A stretch of 31,929 nt of DNA. Source: DUAL01 sp964452095 (GTDB lineage: Bacteria > Bacteroidota > Bacteroidia > Flavobacteriales > BACL11). The DNA is taken from the NCBI GenBank assembly GCA_964452095.1, contig CAYVKX010000011.1, forward strand, positions 1-31,929, in the 5' to 3' direction. This document shows, piece after piece, positions 7,991 to 16,980 of the stretch; position 1 is the stretch's first letter; each line of letters begins with the position of its first letter. A model generated the notes under the pieces. That model was not told where the DNA came from and made no database searches. It worked only from the letters and a program-made list of their open reading frames with translations. The position numbers and the translations under genes were made by a program.

Positions 7991-9928
7991 ATGAAAAGAA
8001 CAGCTACACTTTTAACTACAATGATTTTTGCGATAGGATTATTTGCACAAATAGTTCCAGGACAAAATCAAAAGGGCTTACTAAAAGCCAAAGATGATAA
8101 AGTTACTATGAGTGGGGATGAGGTTTTAAGTCGCTTAATTGCAACTCCTAACCAATCCACAACTGCTAACTTAAAAACTTCTGCTTTAACAGAAACTATT
8201 ATCGGCACAACAACTTACGATTTGCAGTCAAACGCTTCTGTACAAAACAGACTTGTGGTAAATGCAGATGGTACAATTTCTGCTGGATGGACTATGTCGC
8301 AACAGTTTAATGCTTCTTGGACCGATAGAGGAACGGGCTACAATCATTTTGATGGCACTTCTTGGGGAACGCAACCAACTAACAGATTAGAATCATCAAG
8401 AGGTGGATGGCCTTCTATTTTGATTATGGGCTCTGGAAAAGAAATGTCCATTACTAATAATACAGATAATGATTACCTAAATATGACGCTTAGAGAATCT
8501 TACGGAACTGGAACTTGGACAGAGCAAATTGTTTCCTCACAAGATAGTACAACAGGTTTTTATAGAGATATGATTTGGAACAGATCAGCTGTTGGAGGAT
8601 TAAATAATGAAGTAATTCACATGATTGCAGTTACTGCTTCTTCCAATTTTGGAGGACTTCCTTTTAATGGATTAGATGGCGCATTGGTTTATTATCGCTC
8701 GCAAGATGAAGGTGTAACTTGGGATATACAAGATATGCAATTACCAGGAATGGACACTTCAATGTTTACGGGTATGAGTGGTGATGTTTATGCTATTACT
8801 GCTGAAGGCGAAACGGTTGTTATTGCTTATTTTGATGATTGGGGCGATTCGTTTATTGTAAAATCAACTGATAACGGAACTACTTGGACTAAAACTACTT
8901 TCCTTAATTTTCCAGTAGATAAATATGCAATGGATGATGGGTTGGATTTAGATGGAGATTTTGTGATGGATCAAGTTTATTCTACTGATAATTATGGTGC
9001 TGTTACTTTAGATGCAAATGGAGATGCTCATGTATTTTATGGCATTATGATGTATATGGATGATGATTTGACTGATGGTTCTTCTTCTTGGTTTCCTTCA
9101 ATAAATGGTCTTGCACATTGGACTGAAAGTTTTGGAGCAGATACTACTCCTGCAACTATGCATGCTGGAGATACTTCTCTATGGTATTCTGATATGATGA
9201 ATGACCATTGGATTATGGCTGCACCAGATTTAAATGGTGATGGTACAGTAGGTGGAATTGATTCTACTGGAGGATATGCTTTGTATTACGCTTCTAGAGC
9301 ATCTATGCCGAATGCGGCTTTTGATGCTAGTGGAAATATTTGGTTATCTTTTTCAGGATATACTGAAAATGTGGATAATGGAATACAAGTATTTCGCCAT
9401 GTTTATATTACAAAATCAGAAGATGGTGGTGCAACTTGGAAAAACCCTGTAGATGTAACTCCTCACACTATTTGGGCAGGACAACAAGAATGTGTATTTG
9501 CTTCAATGAGCTCTACAGTAGATGATAAAATCAGATTGGTTTACCAAAAAGATATGGAACCAGGACTTACAGTAAGAGGAGATGAGGATGGAGTAGGACC
9601 AAATGATATTGTTTATCTGGAAATAGACACTCTAGGATTATTTGATGTAGTTTCTGCAGTAAATGAGATTGCTAGTACTACTAAATTATTCTTATATCCT
9701 AACCCTGCAAAAGAGAATACAACTATTAATTTTGATATTGCAAAATCGGCTGAAGTTAGCGTAAATGTTGTAGATGTACTTGGAAGAAATATTTATGCTC
9801 ATCAAGCAAACTACACAAAAGGAATGCACAGCATTATCCTAAATGTAGAGAATTATGATGCTGGAATTTACTATGTAAATACTGTAATTTCAGGAAAAAC
9901 ATTTGCCAATAAATTGGTAGTGAATTAA
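7991..9928 (+). CDS. T9SS-secreted BNR/sialidase-like beta-propeller protein
   Basis: The 645-residue protein has a signal peptide (residues 1-19, ending GLFAQ). Repeated Asp-box-like motifs follow: SQDEGVTWD, STDNGTTWTK and SEDGGATWKNP, the S-x-D-x-G-x-x-W pattern of BNR repeats in sialidase-type propellers. The last 80 or so residues form a type A T9SS sorting domain, with YPNPAKENT, VVDVLGR, DAGIYYVN and the ending NKLVVN. It should therefore be exported to the surface or medium. Catalytic sialidase residues cannot be assigned, so enzymatic activity is not claimed. It stands alone and is followed by a strong terminator. A low-scoring TAAATTTA box lies upstream at about 7942. Confidence 0.85.
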   Translation: MKRTATLLTTMIFAIGLFAQIVPGQNQKGLLKAKDDKVTMSGDEVLSRLIATPNQSTTANLKTSALTETIIGTTTYDLQSNASVQNRLVVNADGTISAGWTMSQQFNASWTDRGTGYNHFDGTSWGTQPTNRLESSRGGWPSILIMGSGKEMSITNNTDNDYLNMTLRESYGTGTWTEQIVSSQDSTTGFYRDMIWNRSAVGGLNNEVIHMIAVTASSNFGGLPFNGLDGALVYYRSQDEGVTWDIQDMQLPGMDTSMFTGMSGDVYAITAEGETVVIAYFDDWGDSFIVKSTDNGTTWTKTTFLNFPVDKYAMDDGLDLDGDFVMDQVYSTDNYGAVTLDANGDAHVFYGIMMYMDDDLTDGSSSWFPSINGLAHWTESFGADTTPATMHAGDTSLWYSDMMNDHWIMAAPDLNGDGTVGGIDSTGGYALYYASRASMPNAAFDASGNIWLSFSGYTENVDNGIQVFRHVYITKSEDGGATWKNPVDVTPHTIWAGQQECVFASMSSTVDDKIRLVYQKDMEPGLTVRGDEDGVGPNDIVYLEIDTLGLFDVVSAVNEIASTTKLFLYPNPAKENTTINFDIAKSAEVSVNVVDVLGRNIYAHQANYTKGMHSIILNVENYDAGIYYVNTVISGKTFANKLVVN

Positions 9929-9962
9929 AATATAGTTTAAAATTTACACAATAGCTATTAGA

Positions 9963-9993
9963 GAAAAGCCGAGCAATTGCTCGGTTTTTTTTA
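9963..9993 (+). terminator. Rho-independent terminator
   Basis: The perfect palindrome CCGAGCAATTGCTCGG (9969-9984), flanked by A4 and an eight-base T-run, follows the BNR protein gene by about 40 bases. Confidence 0.9.
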
Positions 9994-10446
9994 TTGTTTG
10001 TCTTTGTGAAATTTCTTTCCTATTTTAGGGAAGACAGATTTTAAAAAAATTAGAGGGGTATCAATAAAAGGTTTCATTCCGAACCTTGTTTGAGAAACGC
10101 TTTTTGCTGGGCAAAACCAAAATTTCCTTTTCCCTGTTCATTTTTGTCTTGACACAAAAACGAACTAAAAAAGTCAAGACTGATTTATTTTAAAAAGGAA
10201 AGAAATCTGAAAATATGGAACAAAATGAACTCGCACCGCTCAGACAGCATTTTGTTAAATCGTTATTTTTACTTCTTTCGTAAAATAAAGTGGTCAATAA
10301 AACAAATTCCAAAACAGCTTCTCCTCTGTTTTAGGGAAAAAAGGAGAGGGGTGTTTTTATAAAAATAACCACAGGATACAATTGTGAGGTTGGGGTTCTA
10401 ATAATATACTTCTAAAACCTCACTACTTAATCTCTAAATCAGTACA
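9994..10446. repeat. Gene-free convergent gap with hairpins; probable dispersed intergenic element
   Basis: No credible gene is present in this stretch between two convergent genes. It holds nested inverted repeats: TTTTTGT/ACAAAAA at 10141-10160, and GTCTTGAC/GTCAAGAC at 10146-10180, which exclude each other. A further hairpin is CTTCTCCT/AGGAGAGG at 10318-10349. TTTTAGGGAA occurs twice, at 10023-10032 and 10329-10338, each followed about 10-20 bases later by an AGAGGGGT run, so the middle section has similar ends. A 22-codon open frame (10215-10283, MEQNELAPLRQHFV...) lies inside. The wording resembles intergenic sequence I recall recurring in Bacteroidota genomes, but copy number cannot be shown from one window. 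Confidence 0.45.
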
Positions 10447-11979
10447 TCAATCAATTATCAGTTTCTTCTCCACCGATCCATCATCATAAATATACAAGAG
10501 AATTTTATTGGCTTGAGCTTTACTTTTTCTACCTAATATATCGGAAATATAAAGCAGTTTTCTATCCGTATTCCCCCATTCTGTTATTGTTGTACTCATC
10601 TCACAACTAGAAGGTAAAGGATTCAATTCTAAAGGCACTCCAGCAAATAAGCTTTGCCCTTGCAAGCCAGGATAATTAGGGGAATATCTTGTGCATCTAA
10701 AAGTAGAATTTGCCCAGCCATTTTGGGAAGTTGCAATAGCATCACCTTGCGATAAAGGACCCGTATTTATTATTGGATTTATGTATTTCCAAACCCTATT
10801 TTTGTTTGCATCAATTTCAAAAAAAGTACCATGAGCACCATCACAAATAAGCGTGTTTCCTCCCGCTAACCTTTGCACTCCAGAAATGTAAGATGCGTAA
10901 AAATTAGTAGGATTTGGATCGGTATAAGTCCACTCAGCACTATCAGGATCAAAAGTATTATTTGCATTAAGAAAATAATTTCCATTTATATCTTTTGGAG
11001 GATCAACAATATCAATTGATGAAAAACCTCTACCCTGTCCATTGTTAAAAATCATGATTTTTCCGCCATCTTGTAAACTATCAATAATCCAATGTACATT
11101 GTGTTGCCCAAAAAGTTTTTGGTCGTTTACAGTTCCATTATCATAGCCAATTGGGTTTCCCCATCTGTATAAAAAATCGCCCCCTTTCCCAGCATTTCCT
11201 CCAGAATGAGTAGCTGCCTGAGCAGTTGTAGTGCTATGGTCAATTATATAAAATTCGGATAGCGTACGGCTACTTATTACAATTTCATCTGTTTGCGCAT
11301 TATAATCGATAGAGTTGCAATGTAACCAGTCTTTTTTTCCATTGCCTGAATAAAAGTTAATATCTAAAAGTTCTGGCTTATTAGCAACCACTCCATAATT
11401 TACTTTTGAAGCATCAAAATCTTGCACTAAATGATCCCACAAATGCCATTCCCAAATAATATTAATTCCATTATTTCCTTGGGGCTGAACCTCTAAAATA
11501 TAAGTTGGCCAAAGCTCATTATCAGCTAATCCAGAAGGATTTCTTCCAGAAATAATAGCATCAATTGAGGACTTGTATTCCCAACACAAAACCAAAATAT
11601 TACCATTTGGCATTGGTGCAATATCATGGTGCTGATAATAATTATTATCTGAAAAATCATAGCTCCACAAAAGATTATTGTTCCAATCTATTTTTTCTAC
11701 TCTTCCTCCACTTCCACCTCCATTAAAAGTTGAATTTTGGATTCTACAAGCCCTTAATAAGTCTCCATTTTCTAGCAAATATACTGAATTCCCTGGCTTA
11801 TAAATACTTTGCCAAGAATGAACTAGTTTTCCACAATTATCTATCAGATATGTATTTTCATTAGGGGAAAATAAAGTATAACCATCAAATGAACCACTAT
11901 CGTATTGAAACAATCCAACAGTTTGATTTTGCGAAAACGCAAAAAATGGAAGGAGGAGAATAAATTGGAGGATTTTCAT
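10447..11979 (-). CDS. Arylsulfotransferase-like secreted protein with short T9SS sorting domain
   Basis: The 510-residue protein has a signal peptide (residues 1-16, ending FAFSQ). The body resembles the arylsulfotransferase (ASST) beta-propeller family: NENTYLIDNCGKLVHSW, NGDLLRACRI, HHDIAPMPNGNILVL, LHCNSIDYN and GQHNVHWI, with several conserved His residues. In ASST enzymes a His forms the sulfo-intermediate; which His would serve here is not settled. The C-terminus (ISDILGRKS..., then LLYIYDDGSVEKKLIID) is a short type A T9SS signal, so the protein is exported. The substrate is unknown, and no sulfatase or sulfated-glycan gene is near. It has its own -7 box upstream and is separated by a terminator from the genes transcribed toward it. 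Confidence 0.82.
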   Translation of the reverse strand: MKILQFILLLPFFAFSQNQTVGLFQYDSGSFDGYTLFSPNENTYLIDNCGKLVHSWQSIYKPGNSVYLLENGDLLRACRIQNSTFNGGGSGGRVEKIDWNNNLLWSYDFSDNNYYQHHDIAPMPNGNILVLCWEYKSSIDAIISGRNPSGLADNELWPTYILEVQPQGNNGINIIWEWHLWDHLVQDFDASKVNYGVVANKPELLDINFYSGNGKKDWLHCNSIDYNAQTDEIVISSRTLSEFYIIDHSTTTAQAATHSGGNAGKGGDFLYRWGNPIGYDNGTVNDQKLFGQHNVHWIIDSLQDGGKIMIFNNGQGRGFSSIDIVDPPKDINGNYFLNANNTFDPDSAEWTYTDPNPTNFYASYISGVQRLAGGNTLICDGAHGTFFEIDANKNRVWKYINPIINTGPLSQGDAIATSQNGWANSTFRCTRYSPNYPGLQGQSLFAGVPLELNPLPSSCEMSTTITEWGNTDRKLLYISDILGRKSKAQANKILLYIYDDGSVEKKLIID

Positions 11980-11996
11980 ATTATAAGTTTGAAAAG

Positions 11997-12004
11997 CAAA
12001 TCTA
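11997..12004 (-). promoter_or_regulatory. -7 element of the arylsulfotransferase-like gene
   Basis: The minus strand reads TAGATTTG, a perfect TAnnTTTG box, ending 17 bases before the ATG at 11979. No good TTG is seen at -33. Confidence 0.5.
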
Positions 12005-12020
12005 AGGAAATATTTGACAT

Positions 12021-12050
12021 AAAAAAACCCACCAAATTGGTAGGGTTTTT
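12021..12050. terminator. Rho-independent terminator after the tandem T9SS genes
   Basis: AAAAACCC and GGGTTTTT flank an inner ACCAA-A-TTGGT stem, with one bulged A. The hairpin lies 22 bases after the stop of the 12073-13962 gene on the minus strand. Its symmetric A/T tails allow use in both directions. Confidence 0.85.
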
Positions 12051-12072
12051 ATAATTTATTAAGAAATAATGA

Positions 12073-13962
12073 TTATTCTACAATAATTTTCTCTGTAACT
12101 GTAGCAGTGGAGTTTCTAATCTCAATTAAATATACTCCTTTATCAAAAGAAGTTAAATCGATATTTTCTTTATAAACTTCATTTACAGAATTTGTGCTTT
12201 CAAATACTTTTTGCCCCAATACATTGCTAACCTTAATAGAGTAAATATCCTTTTGAACATCATTGAACTCTATTGTAAAAATACCTTTTGTAGGGTTAGG
12301 ATAAATACTTAAATTTCCATTAAAAGAAGTTTCTTCAATACTACTAGGAATTGTAACTGTTCCAAAATTCATTCTTACCATAGGGATGTCAGTAATCCAG
12401 TACCAATAACCAAAGCCTTGAGATCCTAAATTACAACCATTATCTTGAATTCTAGACATAGTAATTTCAGATTCTCCTGAAACACTAACTCCAAAAGTAT
12501 CAATTGGATGTGCATAACCACCAATCGCAATCATATATTGTTGACCTTGTGTAGGATCAATACTGATGGCTGAATTGAAAGAAATTGTTACCCAATTATC
12601 AATATCAGCTTGTTGAATTGTATAGTCATCCGTTTGCGCCCATTGAATAAAACCGGTAGGGCTTGCTGTAGTATCTACTTCATACAATACGCCAAACATT
12701 TTAGCTCCTGCTACAGAATAATCAGCAACATGAGCTGAAACAGAAGTTAAATCATCAGCAGCATATACATCAAAAATATTACCTACTTGCATTCCTCCAC
12801 ACTGTCTTCCTACTCTCCATGCACCTCCAGCATTTCCGTAATCTCTTCCATAAACTGTATCGGTAATAATAGCTTGCATATAAGTAGTGTCAGTATAAGG
12901 AATGCTATCGGAACTTCCCCAAAAACGCATATTGTTAACCCCTATATTTGTAGGAGCAAAAGTTTGGTTTGCAACAAATACAGTAGTATCTGAAGTTACT
13001 AAAGTAGAAGCAGTTGAATTAGATGTGAAAACTTGTGTGTTTACATCATCATACACCTCAACATTCATTTGAGTTCCTGTTAAATCGTTAGCACCAATAT
13101 TAGCCATTATCATTTCAAAGGCATAAGGATTTGCATTGGATTGATTTAATGGCTTAAAAGTATAATCTAAACCATAACCATTGGCAGGAGGAGTAGAATT
13201 CCATCCACCATGATTTGCATCTGTTACATCCATTAAATAAGCAGGAGTTTCAATTAACTCAATATCATCAATCATCCAGAAATAATAACCAGAACCATTA
13301 GAATTAGATTGAGTTGTGCCTTCAAATTGAAATTCGATTTGAACATTAGCATTTCCAGGAACTGAAGTTGGCATTCTTACCATAGCAACTGCATCATCAT
13401 CAGAAGAATCATTTACATTTAGCCCAGTATGAACCCCCACTTGAGAATCATAAGTGCCATTTACATAAAAGTTAAGAAACGCTTGTCCTTGGAAAGTTCT
13501 AAAATAACTATTAAACTTAACCATTACATCAGTGTAAGCCGATAAATCAATCATATCAGTTCTTAAATCTCCATTATGAGGAGTTGGATATGTTCCGTTT
13601 CCAAAATTCCCAACAATACCATTATTATCATAATAGTCAGAATCAAAAATGATAAATCCACTTGTTGCGGTTGGAGAATTAATCGTTCCACTATTGGTTC
13701 CGTAAGCACCCTGGCTTCCTGTAGTAACTCCAGGTGTTGTTGAAGGACCTCTATACACCCAAGGTGCAGTTGAGTTTGTCCATCCAGATGGAATGCCCAT
13801 TGTAAAATCTTCTGTCCAAAAAGGAGCAGCTGATTTCATTGCTGGCATAGTACTTACTTTAGTTGTCGCTTTACTTTCCACAGTAAAAGAAGTGGTAGAA
13901 AGCTGCCCGAATGAAAGCAATACTGCTAACATTAGAGTTGTGATACTTAGAATTTTTTTCAT
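12073..13962 (-). CDS. T9SS-secreted protein with choice-of-anchor J-like domain (paralogue 2)
   Basis: The 629-residue protein has a signal peptide (residues 1-20, ending SFGQ). An N-terminal jelly-roll domain begins FWTEDFTMGIPSGWTN and ends around YYFWMIDDIELIE, the pattern of the choice-of-anchor J/MAM-like fold. A long middle domain contains WRVGRQCGGMQVG, VAGAKMFGVLYEV, DDYTIQQADI and YMIAIGGYAHPIDTF. The final 80 residues are a type A T9SS sorting domain (YPNPTKGIFTIEF, VSNVLGQKVF, DKGVYLIEI, EKIIVE). The middle and C-terminal parts closely match the gene upstream at 13996-15816, so the two are tandem duplicates in one transcript (33-base gap). The function is unknown; surface adhesion or binding is a guess. 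Confidence 0.85.
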   Translation of the reverse strand: MKKILSITTLMLAVLLSFGQLSTTSFTVESKATTKVSTMPAMKSAAPFWTEDFTMGIPSGWTNSTAPWVYRGPSTTPGVTTGSQGAYGTNSGTINSPTATSGFIIFDSDYYDNNGIVGNFGNGTYPTPHNGDLRTDMIDLSAYTDVMVKFNSYFRTFQGQAFLNFYVNGTYDSQVGVHTGLNVNDSSDDDAVAMVRMPTSVPGNANVQIEFQFEGTTQSNSNGSGYYFWMIDDIELIETPAYLMDVTDANHGGWNSTPPANGYGLDYTFKPLNQSNANPYAFEMIMANIGANDLTGTQMNVEVYDDVNTQVFTSNSTASTLVTSDTTVFVANQTFAPTNIGVNNMRFWGSSDSIPYTDTTYMQAIITDTVYGRDYGNAGGAWRVGRQCGGMQVGNIFDVYAADDLTSVSAHVADYSVAGAKMFGVLYEVDTTASPTGFIQWAQTDDYTIQQADIDNWVTISFNSAISIDPTQGQQYMIAIGGYAHPIDTFGVSVSGESEITMSRIQDNGCNLGSQGFGYWYWITDIPMVRMNFGTVTIPSSIEETSFNGNLSIYPNPTKGIFTIEFNDVQKDIYSIKVSNVLGQKVFESTNSVNEVYKENIDLTSFDKGVYLIEIRNSTATVTEKIIVE

Positions 13963-13995
13963 TTTTTTGTTTTTTAGAGTTATTAAAAAGGTTTG

Positions 13996-15816
13996 TTATT
14001 CAACTACAATTCTCTCAGTAATTGAGGAATTAGAATTGCTAATATTTAAAAGATATACTCCTTTGCCAAAAGAGGATAGATCAACACTTTGCTTGAAAGA
14101 ACCATTTACAAAAGTTGCTGAAGAGTAAACCTCCTTCCCTAAAATATTACTAAGCGAGAAAGTGTAATTATCAGAAGTTGCATTATTTAAATCAATAGTA
14201 AAAGTGCCATTAGTAGGATTAGGATATACTTCTAATTTTCCATTAAAAGCAGTTTCATTAATTCCAGAAGTTGACCATGGGGTTCCCATATTCATTCTTA
14301 TCATAGGAATGCTAGATATCCAATACCAATCTCCAAAACCACCAGAACCCAAACTACATCCATTATCTTGTATATGATTGGTAGCACCTTGTCCAGTTCC
14401 TGAAGTAGAGATAGCAAAAGTATCAATTGGATGAGCATAACCGCCAATAGCAATCATATAAGCAGTTCCTGCAGAAAGAGTTTGCGCTCCATTAAAAGGA
14501 ATAGTTACCCAATTTCCAAGATCTGTTTGCTGAATAGTATAATCATCAGTTTGTCCAAGCCAAATAGGATCTCCTTGTGGATCTACTTCATAAATTGCAC
14601 CAAACATTTTTGCTCCTGCAACTGAATTAGCTTCCACAAATGCAGATACTGAAGTTAAATCATCCGTAACATATATATCAAAATCTACTCCAAGCACCAT
14701 ACCACCACAGCTTCTTCCAACTCTCCAAGAACCATCTTCTTGTCCCCAATCTCTACCATACACAGAATCGGTTACAATAGTTGCCATATAAGTAGTATCT
14801 GTAATAGCAGAATCTCCATTACCCCACAAATCCATATAATATATTCCTAAATTTGCTGGTGCGAATGAAGCAGCTACCTCAAAAGTATCCGTCATTGCCA
14901 TAGTCATGGTTAAATTCGCGCTTGAATCTCTAAATACTGAAGCACCAAAATCATCCGTTACATTTACATGTAATTTTGAGTTTTGAGTTGCAATACCTTC
15001 ATTATGCAATACTGCCTCAAAATGATAAGGATTAGCTGTTGCTTGATTCATTGGATTAAATGTGTAATCTAATCCCATTCCTCCAGCAATTTGGTATCCT
15101 ATCCACCAACCTCCAAAAGTTTCATCAGTAATAGTAAGTTTATTATTTGGTGTTTCAGTGAAAGAAATATCATCAATCATTAAAGCATAATCCCACTCTC
15201 CTTCATAATGAAAACGAAACCAAACAGAGGCTTGATTTCCTGCAGTTGGAGAGATATTCAAAGAAACATATTCTGGATTTGGAGAATTATCACCCACACC
15301 TAAATCTGCATGCACTTCATATCTGTCCCAATTTAATGAGTCCGTACTAACTTCTACAAATACAGAATCGTGAAATTTTCTATGATAAGATTCAAAATTT
15401 ATATTTACATAAGCATATGCAGAACAGTCCACAGTTCCTTTATAAGTAAGAATTGCATCTTGTGGGGTGTATGCAGTATTCAATGCATCAGAATCATAAA
15501 GTGCAAAATTACCGCCTGATGTAGAGGCAATAGTTCCCATTGGGGAAGAAAAAGAACCAGTAGGACCATTTGTACCAATTACCCAATTTTGCGCACCGCC
15601 ATTTGCAATATCTACCATAGACCAAAGGTTAGGATTATCAAAATTATCAGTAAAAAAAGGCGGGGCTTTAGCTAAAGAAGCAGCATTTGTTTGCGAATGG
15701 TAATAAAACTTGTTTTTATTATTATTCGTAAAATCGTTTTTGTCATTTTGTACTTGGGCAAAAACGCTAGAAGCAATAATTGCAGCACAAATACTTAAGT
15801 AAATTTTTTTCATCAT
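13996..15816 (-). CDS. T9SS-secreted protein with choice-of-anchor J-like domain (paralogue 1)
   Basis: The 606-residue protein has a signal peptide (about 20 residues, ending SVFAQ). A jelly-roll region runs from FFTDNFDNPNLWSMVD to YALMIDDISFTE. The middle domain is shared with the next gene (WRVGRSCGGMVLG, SVAGAKMFGAIYEV, DDYTIQQTDL, AYMIAIGGYAHPIDTF, IQDNGCSLGSGGFGDWYW). A type A T9SS domain closes the protein (VYPNPTNGTFTIDL, LSNILGKEVY, GKGVYLLNI, ERIVVE). A full promoter stands upstream and no terminator separates it from the following copy, so both are expressed together. The N-terminal halves have diverged more than the rest, which suggests different ligands. The function is not known. 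Confidence 0.85.
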   Translation of the reverse strand: MMKKIYLSICAAIIASSVFAQVQNDKNDFTNNNKNKFYYHSQTNAASLAKAPPFFTDNFDNPNLWSMVDIANGGAQNWVIGTNGPTGSFSSPMGTIASTSGGNFALYDSDALNTAYTPQDAILTYKGTVDCSAYAYVNINFESYHRKFHDSVFVEVSTDSLNWDRYEVHADLGVGDNSPNPEYVSLNISPTAGNQASVWFRFHYEGEWDYALMIDDISFTETPNNKLTITDETFGGWWIGYQIAGGMGLDYTFNPMNQATANPYHFEAVLHNEGIATQNSKLHVNVTDDFGASVFRDSSANLTMTMAMTDTFEVAASFAPANLGIYYMDLWGNGDSAITDTTYMATIVTDSVYGRDWGQEDGSWRVGRSCGGMVLGVDFDIYVTDDLTSVSAFVEANSVAGAKMFGAIYEVDPQGDPIWLGQTDDYTIQQTDLGNWVTIPFNGAQTLSAGTAYMIAIGGYAHPIDTFAISTSGTGQGATNHIQDNGCSLGSGGFGDWYWISSIPMIRMNMGTPWSTSGINETAFNGKLEVYPNPTNGTFTIDLNNATSDNYTFSLSNILGKEVYSSATFVNGSFKQSVDLSSFGKGVYLLNISNSNSSITERIVVE

Positions 15817-15848
15817 TGTTTTTTTTAGGGTTATTAAAATTTAGGTCG

Positions 15849-15880
15849 CAAATATAACACTATAAATCGTTCTATTTCAA
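15849..15880 (-). promoter_or_regulatory. Promoter of the tandem T9SS gene pair
   Basis: On the minus strand, TTG (15878-15880), a 21-base spacer and TATATTTG (15849-15856) form a full match to the Bacteroidota consensus. The -7 box ends 32 bases before the ATG at 15816. Spacer and -7 box are identical to those of the tRNA-His promoter. Confidence 0.75.
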
Positions 15881-15924
15881 TGCTTAGAAAAAAATCTTAT
15901 TCGTTCAAAAAATATTTGTTATTG

Positions 15925-16650
15925 TTATCTGATTTTACTTTCTATTTCTTCTTTTAATAAAAGCCCTGTATTTCTCCAAACCTCTTTAGCATTTTTGAAT
16001 AAAATTAAGGTAGGAACTCCTTTTACATTGTATTTTTTTGATAGTGTTTTATTAGCATCCGCATCAATTTTAATTGCATACAAATTACCTTTATTTTCTT
16101 TTGCAATTTCATCAATAATAGGTGCTAATTTTTTGCAAGGCACACACCACTGGGTATGAAAATCGACCAATACAACCGTATTATTGTTTAATATTTCTTG
16201 GAATTCGCTTTCTAAAATTACTTTTGCCTTTGTAGATGGAGCAGTAGAAGTTTTTATTGTTTTATAGCCCGCATCATTCCAAGCTCCAATTCCTCCAAGC
16301 ATATTGTAAATTTTTGTAAAGCCCATTTTCTGCATTTTCTTGGCTGCTGAGGAGCTTCTCCCTCCACTTCTGCAATAAATAAAAATCGGCACATCTTTTC
16401 GGACCATTGCTATTTTCTGCTTAAAATCATCTCCATAATAATCTATTAAAGTTGCGTCTTGCAAATGCCCACTTGCAGTTTCACCTGGAGTACGCACATC
16501 AATCAAGATTTCATTCTCATTTGTTTGCATTAATTCTTTAAACTTCTCGGCTTTTACATTTTCAATTACTTGTGCTTTGCTTGTACTATTTTCTGTGCAA
16601 GAAAAAAGCACAATACTCAATGCTAATACTACTAAATTTTTTGTTTTCAT
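15925..16650 (-). CDS. Rhodanese-thioredoxin fusion lipoprotein
   Basis: The 241-residue protein has a lipoprotein signal (lipobox LFSC, Cys18), so it should be membrane-anchored outside the cytoplasm. A rhodanese domain (about 38-130) carries the active Cys93 in YCRSGGRS and the DVRTPGE motif. A thioredoxin domain (about 145-241) carries Cys169-Val-Pro-Cys172 in QWCVPCKK and cis-Pro in GVPTLILF. A rhodanese carries sulfane sulfur as a Cys persulfide; a linked thioredoxin could reduce or transfer it. This is inference from the fusion. It lies 139 bases after the five-gene ArsR cluster on the same strand and repeats the cluster's rhodanese and thioredoxin content as one exported protein. No clear promoter is seen in the gap, so it may be read through from the cluster. 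Confidence 0.87.
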   Translation of the reverse strand: MKTKNLVVLALSIVLFSCTENSTSKAQVIENVKAEKFKELMQTNENEILIDVRTPGETASGHLQDATLIDYYGDDFKQKIAMVRKDVPIFIYCRSGGRSSSAAKKMQKMGFTKIYNMLGGIGAWNDAGYKTIKTSTAPSTKAKVILESEFQEILNNNTVVLVDFHTQWCVPCKKLAPIIDEIAKENKGNLYAIKIDADANKTLSKKYNVKGVPTLILFKNAKEVWRNTGLLLKEEIESKIR

Positions 16651-16744
16651 TTTTTTGGTTATTAGAAAAATAGTTCAAAAACGAGATATCTCACTCAAGG
16701 TTCGATATGACAACTATTTTTTGATTGTTATTAGTTTTTTGCTA

Positions 16745-16771
16745 GTAACTAGTCCCTACTTCACTAGTTAC
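16745..16771. repeat. Short inverted repeat with CTAG cores
   Basis: GTAACTAGT (16745-16753) and ACTAGTTAC (16763-16771) form perfect 9-base arms around a 9-base spacer, in the 139-base gap between the DUF6132-like gene and the rhodanese-thioredoxin gene. The left half (TAGTAACTAGTCCCTA) matches 13 of 16 bases of the dyad at 19866-19883, so it probably belongs to one dispersed family. Confidence 0.5.
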
Positions 16772-16789
16772 TTTCTTTTCTCTTTATCA

Positions 16790-16963
16790 TCATTTAATAT
16801 AGTCTTTTAAAATATCGGCTAATAATCCTCCCATCAACATACCGTACAATGTGCTTTTGTACCAAACAGTAGTTATTGCACAATTTCCTGAAGCACAACC
16901 AATATATTTCCAATACGCATAGCCCGCAATACCTCCAATAATTACACCAATTGTTATTATCAT
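16790..16963 (-). CDS. Small DUF6132-like membrane protein
   Basis: The 57-residue protein has two hydrophobic segments (ITIGVIIGGIAGYAYWKYIG and YGMLMGGLLADIL) joined by a loop with CASGNC. The GYxYWKxxGCxSGxC pattern resembles DUF6132-type proteins found beside rhodanese and thioredoxin genes in Bacteroidota. The ATG at 16963 is preferred over an open frame reaching 17059, because the longer version adds a charged stretch lying inside the rhodanese gene. The chosen start leaves a 17-base gap after the rhodanese stop. The two loop cysteines could bind a metal or carry sulfur. The function is unknown; co-transcription suggests a membrane part of the same thiol system. Confidence 0.75.
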   Translation of the reverse strand: MIITIGVIIGGIAGYAYWKYIGCASGNCAITTVWYKSTLYGMLMGGLLADILKDYIK

Positions 16964-16980
16964 TAACCTTTTATTTTTGT

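Noticed and set aside
10215..10283. 22-codon frame MEQNELAPLRQHFV... as a gene
   Set aside because: It is too short to support alone and lies inside a probable repeat element; reported only as part of that element.
13793..14128. 111-codon plus-strand frame across the junction of the two tandem T9SS genes
   Set aside because: It is antisense to two well-supported genes, has no family resemblance, and spans their signal and sorting sequences.
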